Origin: an uncultured Chthoniobacterales bacterium
GTDB lineage: Bacteria; Verrucomicrobiota; Verrucomicrobiia; Chthoniobacterales; UBA10450
Direction: 5' to 3'
Assembly (NCBI GenBank): GCA_955652255.1
Contig: CATPAW010000060.1
Coordinates: 1-6,890, forward strand
Length of the DNA stretch: 6,890 bases
Below, piece by piece: positions 1 through 6,341 of the stretch. Within the stretch, counting starts at the first letter, position 1. Each line of letters opens with the position of its first letter. The position numbers were made by a program, and so were the translations under genes. Below the pieces are notes generated by a model. It did no database searches and was not told the DNA's origin. It saw only the letters and a program-made list of their open reading frames with translations.

Positions 1-46
1 TCACGACCGGACCGACTGGTCTGATTGAATCCAGAGCGTCCATCAT
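1..46 (-). CDS. Start of an unidentified gene downstream of the adaptor gene (partial, 15 codons visible)
   Basis: On the minus strand an ATG at 46-44 overlaps the TGA stop of the adaptor gene (45-43) as ATGA, and a second in-frame ATG follows immediately. The frame stays open to the window edge and reads MMDALDSIRPVGPVV. This is the same 4-nt stop/start overlap seen at three other gene pairs here, which is the main reason to believe it. Genes for MacA-like adaptors are often followed by the ABC ATPase and permease of a MacB-type exporter, so an ABC ATPase is a reasonable guess. No Walker motif is reached in the visible part, so the function cannot be assigned. Confidence 0.45.
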   Translation of the reverse strand, partial: MMDALDSIRPVGPVV

Positions 47-1503
47 GAGATCGACATGTCCTCCGCTACTTCGTTGCTTCCTTGTCGTAGGTAACTTTCG
101 CGCCCCTCTTTTAGTTTTCGGCTGATTGCGCTGTAGCTGCCCGAAATCACTTCGTCGCCTGGATTCACGCCGTTTTTGATTTCCATGTAGGAATCGTCCG
201 CGATGCCGGTCGTCACTTTCGCGATCTTGGCTTTGCCGCCTTGCTTCACGAAAACAACTTTCGATAATTTTTCGCGCTCTTCTTTTTGCACCTGTTTTTC
301 CTGTCGATCGTTTGTGAACTCGGCGTTGTTGTCGCCCTTGTCGCGCGCCGCCGATTTTTGTTTGCGCTTCTCGATTTCTTCCGGACTCAGGTTTGAATCG
401 CCCGTGCGAATCGTGACGCTTTGCATCGGCACCGCCACCGCGTTTTTCACTTCGTTTGTTTCAATGTCCGCTGTGCAACTCAATCCCGGCCGCAGTTTCA
501 TGTCGTGATCGTCGATCCTGATTTTGACTTCGAAGTTGGTCACTTCTTCCTGCGTTCCCGCGCCGGTCGTCTTTCCGGTGTTGGCGATTTGTTGCACGGT
601 CCCATGAAATTTCCGGTCGGCGTATGCGTCGATCGTGATATTCGTCTTATCGTTGATCTTCACATTCACGACGTCATTCTCATTCACGTCCACGACCGCC
701 TGCATGTGGCTCAGATCGGCCACGCGCATCATTTCCGTGCCGGCAAACTGGTTCGTCGCCACGACGCGCTCGCCCAATTTGCTGTTCAGCAACGTGACCG
801 TGCCGTCGATCGGCGAATAAATTGTCGTCTTGGAAAGTTGATCGCGCGCCTGACTCGACCCGGCCTGGGCTCGCTCGATTTCATGCAGCGAACTTTCAAA
901 AGTGTTTTTCGCCACGTCGAAGGCGGCTTGCGCGGCGTTGTATTCCTGCACCGAAATCAACTTCTTGTTAAACAAATCTTCCGCGCGCTTGAAATCCTGC
1001 TCCGCTTTCAGCAGCGTCGCTTTCTGTTGCAAATTCGTCGCCTTCGCTGCGCTGATCGCTGCTTCCTGTTGTTCGACGAGCGCCTTGTACGAATCGGGTT
1101 TGATCTTCACCAGCAGGTCGCCCTTCTTCACCGCCATCCCATCTTGGACCGGCAACTCGATGATCTCGCCCGCCACTTCTGGCGAAATTTTTACTTCCAC
1201 TTCCGGTTGCACTTTTCCCGTCGCCGATACGGTTTGCAGAATGTTTCGACGCGATGCTTTTTCGGTCGTCACCGGAATCGGCTTCTCCCGCTTGGCGTTG
1301 ATGATGCCGGCAATGATCAAGAGGAAAAGCAAGGCGCCAACGCCGATGAAAATATTGCGCTTGCGGCGCGGACGACGTTTGCGCGGCACAACCGGCGCGC
1401 CGGCGGGTGTGCTTACGGCTTGATGCATGGCAGGGGAATCGGTTCTCGTAAAAACGCCAGAACTAATTCGTCTTTTGACCTTTGCAAAGGAAATCGCGTT
1501 CAT
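43..1503 (-). CDS. Efflux periplasmic adaptor subunit, MacA/HlyD (membrane fusion protein) family
   Basis: This 486-residue protein has the architecture of a membrane-fusion adaptor that links an inner-membrane ABC or RND exporter to an outer-membrane channel. A basic stretch (about 41-49, RKRRPRRKR) precedes one transmembrane helix (about 51-69), giving an inner-membrane anchor with the bulk in the periplasm. The first lipoyl half-motif lies at about 95-135 (includes SPEVAGEI and VKKGDLL). A helical hairpin rich in Ala, Gln, Glu and Lys follows at about 139-225, and the second lipoyl half at about 226-250 contains the typical SPIDGTV. The beta-barrel is about 265-350, and the membrane-proximal domain runs to the C terminus. 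A very charged insert at about 367-415 interrupts that last domain. The ATG at 1503 has no clear Shine-Dalgarno sequence; Met26 at 1428 is an alternative start that keeps the membrane anchor. A 39-bp gap separates it from queG upstream. Family assignment is secure; exporter type and substrate are not visible. Confidence 0.92.
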   Translation of the reverse strand: MNAISFAKVKRRISSGVFTRTDSPAMHQAVSTPAGAPVVPRKRRPRRKRNIFIGVGALLFLLIIAGIINAKREKPIPVTTEKASRRNILQTVSATGKVQPEVEVKISPEVAGEIIELPVQDGMAVKKGDLLVKIKPDSYKALVEQQEAAISAAKATNLQQKATLLKAEQDFKRAEDLFNKKLISVQEYNAAQAAFDVAKNTFESSLHEIERAQAGSSQARDQLSKTTIYSPIDGTVTLLNSKLGERVVATNQFAGTEMMRVADLSHMQAVVDVNENDVVNVKINDKTNITIDAYADRKFHGTVQQIANTGKTTGAGTQEEVTNFEVKIRIDDHDMKLRPGLSCTADIETNEVKNAVAVPMQSVTIRTGDSNLSPEEIEKRKQKSAARDKGDNNAEFTNDRQEKQVQKEEREKLSKVVFVKQGGKAKIAKVTTGIADDSYMEIKNGVNPGDEVISGSYSAISRKLKEGRESYLRQGSNEVAEDMSIS

Positions 1504-1542
1504 TCAGTTAAGGTTGAGATGCGCCCAGCGAACGCTTTGGAT

Positions 1543-2595
1543 TCAACAAATTGCCGCGGTTTTGCTTTCGCAGCGCTCGCGAATGCGATCGATCGCCCAC
1601 CGCGCGTGCTCGGCGATTAGCGGCTCGGCATCGTGCCGCGCCCGACCCAGCGCCGGCAAATCCGATTCATCGCCCACGTTGGCGAGCGCGACGCAAACAT
1701 TCCGTAAAAATCCGCTCCGCTTGATTCGCTTTATCGGCGAGTAACGAAACATTTGTCGAAATTGTTCGTCGTTAAGATCGAGATAATCGCGCAACGCCAT
1801 TCCGATTGTCGATCTTTGCGCGGCGAATGCGCTCTCGCGCGAAACCTGCGCAAACCGGTTCCACGGACATGCATCCAGACAGTCATCGCAACCGAAAATG
1901 CGATCGCCGATGAGCGGCCGCAATTCGACCGGAATGGAAGTTTTCAGTTCGATCGTGAGATAAGAAATACAACGCCGCGCATCCAACCGATGGGGCGCCG
2001 CGATCGCGCCCGTCGGGCAAGCGGTAATGCAACGCTCGCAGGTTCCGCACCGATCGCGTTGCGGCGCGTCCGGCGATAACTCGAGGGTCGTCAAGATTTC
2101 CGCGAGGAAAAAATATGTCCCGAGTTTTGGATCGACCAGCATCGTGCTCTTGCCATGCCAGCCGATCCCCGCCGCGGCTGCGTGATCACGTTCCAGAATC
2201 GGCCCCGTATCGACGTAACATTTTTGTTCGCCGCCGAATTCGCGCAGGAAATTGTCGATCTTATCCAGCTTTGCTGTGATCACATCGTGATAATCATCAC
2301 CCCACGCGTAGCGCGCCATTCTTCCCGTAGCGGCGGTCTGCGACCGCCGGAAGTTGCCTTGCCAATAATTCAAGGCCAGCACAATGATCGATTTCGCTCC
2401 CGGTAAAACTCTTTGCGGATCGCTGCGCTTTTCCGCGCCGCGTTTCATGTAATGCATTTCGCCATGCGCGCCGTCTTCGAGCCAGGTGCGAAATTCATTC
2501 GCGTGGGGTGGGGGACTGCACGGCGCAACGCGACACGAATCAAAACCAATTCCGCGCGCGAACGCGGCAACCTTCGATTTCAGTTCAGCGCTCAT
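1543..2595 (-). CDS. queG: Epoxyqueuosine reductase QueG
   Basis: QueG performs the last step of queuosine synthesis: cobalamin- and iron-sulfur-dependent reduction of epoxyqueuosine to queuosine at wobble position 34 of GUN-anticodon tRNAs in the cytoplasm. The 350-residue protein has the family signatures: ARYAWGDDYHD (94-104), VDTGPILERD (128-137) with the probable catalytic Asp129, and GWHGKST (145-151). The ferredoxin-like part carries CGTCERCITACP (Cys183, 186, 189, 193), Cys209 in RRCISYLTIE, and FGCDDCLDACPWN (Cys236, 239, 243), together eight ligands for two [4Fe-4S] clusters. The C-terminal part (about 280-345) is helical and HEAT-like. The ATG start overlaps the aroK stop as ATGA (2592-2595), so translational coupling is likely. 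Residues of about 80-92 are encoded by a palindromic repeat lying between the conserved LNY and ARYAWG blocks, where the family is variable in length. All catalytic residues are intact, so the protein is probably functional. Confidence 0.96.
   Translation of the reverse strand: MSAELKSKVAAFARGIGFDSCRVAPCSPPPHANEFRTWLEDGAHGEMHYMKRGAEKRSDPQRVLPGAKSIIVLALNYWQGNFRRSQTAATGRMARYAWGDDYHDVITAKLDKIDNFLREFGGEQKCYVDTGPILERDHAAAAGIGWHGKSTMLVDPKLGTYFFLAEILTTLELSPDAPQRDRCGTCERCITACPTGAIAAPHRLDARRCISYLTIELKTSIPVELRPLIGDRIFGCDDCLDACPWNRFAQVSRESAFAAQRSTIGMALRDYLDLNDEQFRQMFRYSPIKRIKRSGFLRNVCVALANVGDESDLPALGRARHDAEPLIAEHARWAIDRIRERCESKTAAIC
2321..2353. repeat. Palindromic repeat element inside queG (RRSQTAAT type)
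   Basis: A perfect 8-bp stem CGGCGGTC (2331-2338) and GACCGCCG (2342-2349) closes a TGC loop. Flanking CTTC (2321-2324) and GAAG (2350-2353) can extend the pairing around an unpaired CCGTAG on one side. On the queG strand it reads FRRSQTAATG (residues 82-91) without breaking the frame. From memory, peptides of this form recur in unrelated Verrucomicrobiota proteins because the same DNA repeat is dispersed; this was not checked by search. Confidence 0.7.
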
Positions 2596-3125
2596 TGCTT
2601 CGTCGAAATTAAATTACCGATCTTGTTCAAAATCATCTCGGCCGCATCGTCCTGGTTCAGCGACGAGGTATCGGTCCGAATATCGGCGATTTTCGCATAA
2701 AGGGGCGTGCGCGTCCGCAACAGTTCTGCAAATGTCGCACGCGGGTTTTCGGTTTGCAGCAACGGCCGATTCTTTTTCCCCGACGCCCTCTCAAAAAGCG
2801 TGTCCTCATCTGCTTCGAGCAAAACAATCGTCCCGAGCTGGCGCATAAGATCGACATTTTCATTCCGCAGCACGATACCGCCGCCCGTCACGATTATCAT
2901 CGCTTTCGCCGGGTCCAATTCTCGCAGCATTTGTGTTTCAATTTCGCGGAATTTTTCTTCGCCGAATTTGGAAAAGATCTCCGGGACCGACAGACCAAGC
3001 TTGGTTGCAGCCATTTCGTCCGTATCAAATCGACTGCGCCCAGTCCGTCGCTCCAGGCAACGTCCGACCGATGATTTACCCGCGCCCATCATTCCAATAA
3101 GCACAACCGATCTCGCGGAATTCAC
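2592..3125 (-). CDS. aroK: Shikimate kinase AroK
   Basis: AroK phosphorylates shikimate to shikimate 3-phosphate with ATP, the fifth step of the chorismate pathway, in the cytoplasm. The 177-residue length is typical. Visible motifs are the P-loop GMMGAGKS (11-18), the Mg/shikimate-binding DTD (34-36), Arg60 in the FGEEKFREIE segment, the shikimate-binding GGG (81-83), the LID arginine Arg120 in KNRPLL, and Arg139 in RTPLY, which contacts substrate in the family. The start is a GTG at 3125-3123 directly before NSARSVVLIG; no good Shine-Dalgarno sequence precedes it, and starting further inward would damage the P-loop strand. It is the first gene of the leftward cluster and overlaps queG by 4 nt. 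The divergent gap to purE should carry its promoter. No oddities apart from the GTG start. Confidence 0.96.
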   Translation of the reverse strand: MNSARSVVLIGMMGAGKSSVGRCLERRTGRSRFDTDEMAATKLGLSVPEIFSKFGEEKFREIETQMLRELDPAKAMIIVTGGGIVLRNENVDLMRQLGTIVLLEADEDTLFERASGKKNRPLLQTENPRATFAELLRTRTPLYAKIADIRTDTSSLNQDDAAEMILNKIGNLISTKQ

Positions 3126-3214
3126 GCTGCAATATGTGATTGAAGGTCGATAATGAAAAGCCGAAGCGAGCCGTGGAATCTGTAAGGGAAGCTGTTAGCT
3201 TCCCGTCTATTTAT
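3126..3214. promoter_or_regulatory. Divergent intergenic region between aroK and purE
   Basis: This 89-bp gap is the only place from which both the leftward aroK-queG-adaptor cluster and the rightward purE-sua5 pair can be transcribed, so it is inferred to hold two divergent promoters. I could not identify a convincing pair of -35 and -10 boxes in either direction. The region contains a perfect hairpin at 3186-3204. I see no PurR-like operator. Confidence 0.5.
3186..3204. repeat. Perfect hairpin just upstream of purE
   Basis: GGGAAGCT (3186-3193), loop GTT, AGCTTCCC (3197-3204): a perfect 8-bp stem with a 3-nt loop ending ten bases before the purE ATG. Its layout, GTA followed by a few bases and then an 8-bp stem with a 3-nt loop, matches the queG element, although the stem sequence differs. 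It could be a dispersed repeat, a leader hairpin affecting purE translation, or both. It is followed by TCTATTTAT rather than a T-run, so it is a poor intrinsic terminator. Confidence 0.65.
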
Positions 3215-3715
3215 ATGTCTTCACCAAAATCTTCGCCGCTCGTCGCCGTTATCATGGGCAGCAAATCCGATTGGAAGACAATGCGCCATTCGGTTGAAAC
3301 GCTCGATGAACTTGGCGTGCCTAACGAATATCACGTTCTCTCCGCCCATCGCACGCCGGACGCGACCGCAGATTTTGCGCGCGCGGCAGCTAAACGTGGA
3401 GTACGCGTCATCATCGCTGGCGCGGGCGCCGCGGCGCATTTGGCGGGAGCAATCGCCGGTTATACGTGGCTGCCCGTTCTGGGTGTGCCGATTCCATCGT
3501 CAGAGTTGCAGGGACTCGATTCGCTGCTTTCCACCGCGCAGATGCCCGGCGGCGTTCCAGTGGGAACACTCGCCATCGGAACGGCCGGCGCGAAAAACGC
3601 ATCGTTGCTTGCGGCGAGCATCATCGCGCTCTCTGACGATAAGATTCAAAAAAATCTGGAAGCGTTTCGGAGGAAGCAAACCAAGTCGGTACTCGCCGCG
3701 CGAGTGCCGAAGTGA
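3215..3715 (+). CDS. purE: N5-carboxyaminoimidazole ribonucleotide mutase PurE (class I)
   Basis: PurE converts N5-CAIR to CAIR in de novo purine synthesis; class I enzymes work with PurK, which is not in this window. From the ATG at 3215 the product is 166 residues, the usual family length. Motifs are MGSKSDW (14-20), SAHRTPD (43-49) with the catalytic-region His45, AGAGAAAHLAG (68-78), LGVPI (89-93), GLDSLLSTAQMPGGVPVGT (100-118) and AGAKNASLLAA (124-134). The glycine-rich loop reads GAGAAAH where most relatives have GAGGAAH, a mild substitution. The frame is open back to a TTG at 3140, adding 25 residues, but that extension is partly encoded by the upstream hairpin and does not look like protein, so the ATG is preferred. 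No clear Shine-Dalgarno sequence is seen; a G-rich stretch at 3186-3188 is inside the hairpin stem. The stop overlaps the sua5 start as GTGA. Confidence 0.95.
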   Translation: MSSPKSSPLVAVIMGSKSDWKTMRHSVETLDELGVPNEYHVLSAHRTPDATADFARAAAKRGVRVIIAGAGAAAHLAGAIAGYTWLPVLGVPIPSSELQGLDSLLSTAQMPGGVPVGTLAIGTAGAKNASLLAASIIALSDDKIQKNLEAFRRKQTKSVLAARVPK

Positions 3716-4752
3716 ACACCGAAATTGTTTCCTCTCACGAGCCTGCCAAGGCGGTGACGCTCTTACGCGCGGGCGAAATCGTCGCGCTGCCCACGGAGAC
3801 TGTTTATGGATTGGCAGCCGACGCGCTAAATCCAGTCGCGGTCGCAAAAATTTTCGAGGCCAAGGAACGACCGAGTTTTGATCCGCTGATCGTTCATCTG
3901 CCAGATCGCGATTGGCTCGAGCGCATTGCTAAGATCGACAATCAGTCTCAAGAGGTCATCGAAAAATTAATCGCGCAGTTTTGGCCTGGACCGCTCACGC
4001 TCGTTTTGGACCGACAATCAATCGTGCCTGAAATTGTAACTGCCGGTCTGGACACGGTTGCCGTTCGAATCAGCGAGCATCCAATCTTTGCCGAAATTGT
4101 TCGCGAGTTTGGTTCGCCGCTCGCTGCGCCGAGCGCGAACCGGTTCGGTCGCGTCAGCCCAACGACTGCACAGCATGTCCTGGATGAACTCAGCGGCCGG
4201 ATTCCGCTGATTGTCGATGCCGGACCGACCAGACACGGAATTGAATCGACCATCATCGCGCCGCGTGGCCACAAGATCGACATCTTGCGCAGCGGCCCGA
4301 TCACCGAAGAACAATTGCGTGCTATGGGCTTTCAGCCCATGACCCATCGGCAAGATGCCGATGCCACAAAAATCTTCGCACCCGGACAATTGCCATCGCA
4401 TTACGCGCCGAAAACTCCGGTGCAACTCGTTAATGACGCGCAATCGTTTTCACCGAAACCGAATCACCGCTGTGCATTGCTCGCGTGGAATGCGGTCGAA
4501 AACGGCAGACGCTTCATCGCAATTCGCCGCTTGAGCGAACGCGGCGATCTCTGTGAAGCAGCCGTAAATTTGTTCCGCTTTTTGCGCGAGCTCGACGCGC
4601 TCGATGTCGATCTTATCGTTGCAGAACGAGTTCCTGATCAGGGACTCGGCGCGGCGATTAATGACCGGCTGGAACGGGCGTCAGGTAGGGGGCGATTAAC
4701 CTCAATGGCCCGCGGGCGGTTCGGCGAACCGCCCCGACCTAAATCATCTTGA
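3712..4752 (+). CDS. sua5: L-threonylcarbamoyladenylate synthase, Sua5/YrdC/YwlC type
   Basis: The enzyme makes threonylcarbamoyl-AMP from threonine, bicarbonate and ATP, the donor for t6A37 on ANN-decoding tRNAs. The 346-residue product has an N-terminal YrdC domain: LPTETVYGLAAD (26-37), AKERPSFDPLIVH (50-62), WPGPLTLVL (91-99), SANRFGRVSPT (141-151), GIESTII (176-182) and ILRSGP (191-196). The Sua5 linker motif SHYAPKTP (229-236) and a C-terminal Sua5 domain follow, to about residue 324. The start is a GTG at 3712 overlapping the purE stop as GTGA, suggesting translational coupling. Two oddities stand out. Residues of about 205-218 (MGFQPMTHRQDADA) are encoded by a double-hairpin repeat within the variable linker. 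The tail 325-346 comes from a palindrome at the pyrG junction and lies beyond the normal family end, GLGAAINDRLERA. Active-site residues look intact. Confidence 0.94.
   Translation: MNTEIVSSHEPAKAVTLLRAGEIVALPTETVYGLAADALNPVAVAKIFEAKERPSFDPLIVHLPDRDWLERIAKIDNQSQEVIEKLIAQFWPGPLTLVLDRQSIVPEIVTAGLDTVAVRISEHPIFAEIVREFGSPLAAPSANRFGRVSPTTAQHVLDELSGRIPLIVDAGPTRHGIESTIIAPRGHKIDILRSGPITEEQLRAMGFQPMTHRQDADATKIFAPGQLPSHYAPKTPVQLVNDAQSFSPKPNHRCALLAWNAVENGRRFIAIRRLSERGDLCEAAVNLFRFLRELDALDVDLIVAERVPDQGLGAAINDRLERASGRGRLTSMARGRFGEPPRPKSS
4324..4363. repeat. Double-hairpin repeat element inside sua5 (HGQDARAT-like)
   Basis: Two perfect hairpins lie side by side: ATGGGCT (4324-4330) with AGCCCAT (4334-4340) around loop TTC, and CATCGGC (4345-4351) with GCCGATG (4357-4363) around loop AAGAT. 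In the sua5 frame this reads MGFQPMTHRQDADA, and on the opposite strand GIGILPMGHGLKA. Both look like repeat-encoded peptides (HGQDARAT, GILPMGHG) that I recall from Verrucomicrobiota proteins; this was not searched. It sits in the linker between the YrdC and Sua5 domains. Confidence 0.72.
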
Positions 4753-6337
4753 TAGGCGAGACACGCCTGGATGAACCCTTTAAAAAGCGGGTGCGGCTTG
4801 TTCGGTTTGCTTTGAAATTCCGGATGATACTGACACCCGACGAAATAAGGATGACCGCGCAACTCGATTAGTTCGGCGAGCGCTCCGTCGGGCGATGTTC
4901 CTGAAATGGCAAAACCCTTGTCGCTCATCCGGTCACGATATTTCATGTTGAATTCATAACGGTGTCGGTGCCGCTCCATCACCTCGCCGCTGCCGTAAAT
5001 TTTTTCCGCCAGCGTACCTTTGACGATTTTTGTCTGCCAGGTGCCGAGTCGCATGCTTGCGCCTTTGTTGCGAATCTCGCGCTGGTCCTCCAGCAAAGAA
5101 ATCACCGGCTCCTTTGCGTCCTTATCGAATTCCGTGCTGTTCGCGCCTTTGAGCCCGCAAACATTTCTCGCAAACTCGATTGTCGCCACCTGCATGCCGA
5201 GACAAAGACCGAGGTAGGGCACTTTGTGCTCGCGCGCAAAATGCGCGGCCTTCATTTTTCCCTCGACACCGCGCTCGCCAAATCCACCCGGAATCAAAAC
5301 ACCCGCGACGTCTTGCAATTGTCGATCCACGCTGTCCTGAAGCGTTTCTGCGTCGACCAGTTTCAACTTGATCCCGCAGTCCTCGCTCGCCGCCGCATGC
5401 GTGAGCGATTCGTAAATACTTTTGTAAGCATCTTGCAGATCGATGTATTTTCCGACAACCGCGATTGTCACCTGTTTCTTGGGACTAATGACGCGCTCAA
5501 CAAATTTTCGCCAGTCCGTCAGATCGGGTTCGGGAGTTTTGAGATGCAGCAGATCGCAAACCAGTTGGTCGAGGCCCTCCTTGTGCAGCATCAGCGGATA
5601 CTCATAAACCGTGTGCTCGACATCGCGCGCTTCGATCACAGCTTTTTCCGAAACACTGCAGAACATCGACAGTTTTTGTCGCACTTCGCGATCGAGCGGT
5701 TTTTCCGTCCGGCAAATCAACACCTGCGGCTGCAACCCAATCTCACGCAACTTCGCCACACTCTGCTGAGTCGGTTTTGTTTTTAATTCGGCCGCGGCCT
5801 TGATATACGGGACGAGCGTGACGTGCATGTTCACGACGTTCTGCGCGCCGGCTTCCAGAATAAATTGCCGGATCGCTTCGAGAAACGGCAGACCTTCGAT
5901 ATCGCCGGTTGTTCCGCCGATTTCCGTGATGACAATGTCGTATTTACTTTCGTCGGACAGTTCGCGAATGCGGTCTTTGATGACGTCGGTGACATGCGGA
6001 ATCACCTGCACGGTTTTGCCGAGATAATCGCCGCGCCGCTCTTTTAAAATCACGCTCTCGTAAACCTGACCGCTGGTGAGATTGTTGTGCCGCGAGAGGA
6101 CGCAGTTGGTGAAACGTTCATAATGACCGAGATCGAGATCGGTCTCGGCGCCATCGTTTAACACGTAAACTTCGCCGTGCTGAAACGGATTCATCGTTCC
6201 AGGATCAACATTGAGATATGGATCGAACTTTTGGAAAACAACCCGCAGACTGCGAAGCTCGAGCAGCGTGCCGAGCGAGGCCGCGGCCAGGCCTTTGCCC
6301 AGCGAACTAACCACGCCGCCGGTGACGAAAATGTATT

Positions 6338-6341
<4 letters not shown>
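4638..6341 (-). CDS. pyrG: CTP synthase PyrG (glutamine-hydrolysing)
   Basis: PyrG aminates UTP to CTP using ATP and glutamine in the cytoplasm. The N-terminal synthetase domain (about 1-270) shows VTGGVVSSLGKGL (6-18), DPYLNVDPGTMNP (40-52), HGEVYV (55-60), ETDLDLGHYERF (66-77), IGGTTGDIEG (141-150) and KTKPTQQS (187-194). The C-terminal class I glutamine amidotransferase domain (about 290-530) has the oxyanion loop PGGFGERG (351-358), nucleophile Cys380 in GLCLGMQ, and His506 and Glu508 in YHPEF. The family normally ends near LFKGFIQACLAYQ (519-531). Here the frame continues for 36 residues (532-567), encoded first by the junction palindrome and then antisense to the sua5 3' end. The ATG start overlaps the kdsB stop as ATGA and has a good Shine-Dalgarno sequence 9 nt upstream. 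Pairing with kdsB fits, because KdsB consumes CTP. Confidence 0.97.
4683..4740. repeat. 58-bp imperfect palindrome at the convergent sua5/pyrG junction
   Basis: The outer ends are AGGT (4683-4686) and ACCT (4737-4740), next to related GGGGGCG and CGCCCC tracts. The centre is the exact palindrome GCCCGCGGGC (4708-4717). The right half also forms a perfect 9-bp hairpin, GGGCGGTTC (4714-4722) with GAACCGCCC (4726-4734) around loop GGC. The left half is a degraded copy of the right half in inverted orientation, so the element resembles a head-to-head REP doublet. Its position between two convergent genes would suit a bidirectional transcription stop, but neither strand has a T-run after the stem, so terminator function is only a possibility. 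Confidence 0.68.

Noticed and set aside
421..1620. A 399-codon open frame on the plus strand opposite the adaptor gene
   Set aside because: It is rich in His, Arg and Cys with no recognisable domain, and lies antisense to a well-supported family protein. It is a by-product of codon bias on the other strand.
3294..3881. A 195-codon open frame across purE and the start of sua5 in another frame
   Set aside because: It overlaps two strongly supported genes on the same strand and its composition is Arg/Ser/Pro-rich shadow sequence.
4962..5786. A 274-codon open frame on the plus strand opposite pyrG
   Set aside because: It is fully antisense to conserved CTP synthase motifs, has no domain of its own, and has no ribosome-binding site.
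6280..6289. GGCCGCGGCC palindrome
   Set aside because: It encodes Ala-Ala-Ala of the conserved GLAAASLG segment of PyrG; GC-rich alanine codons explain it.
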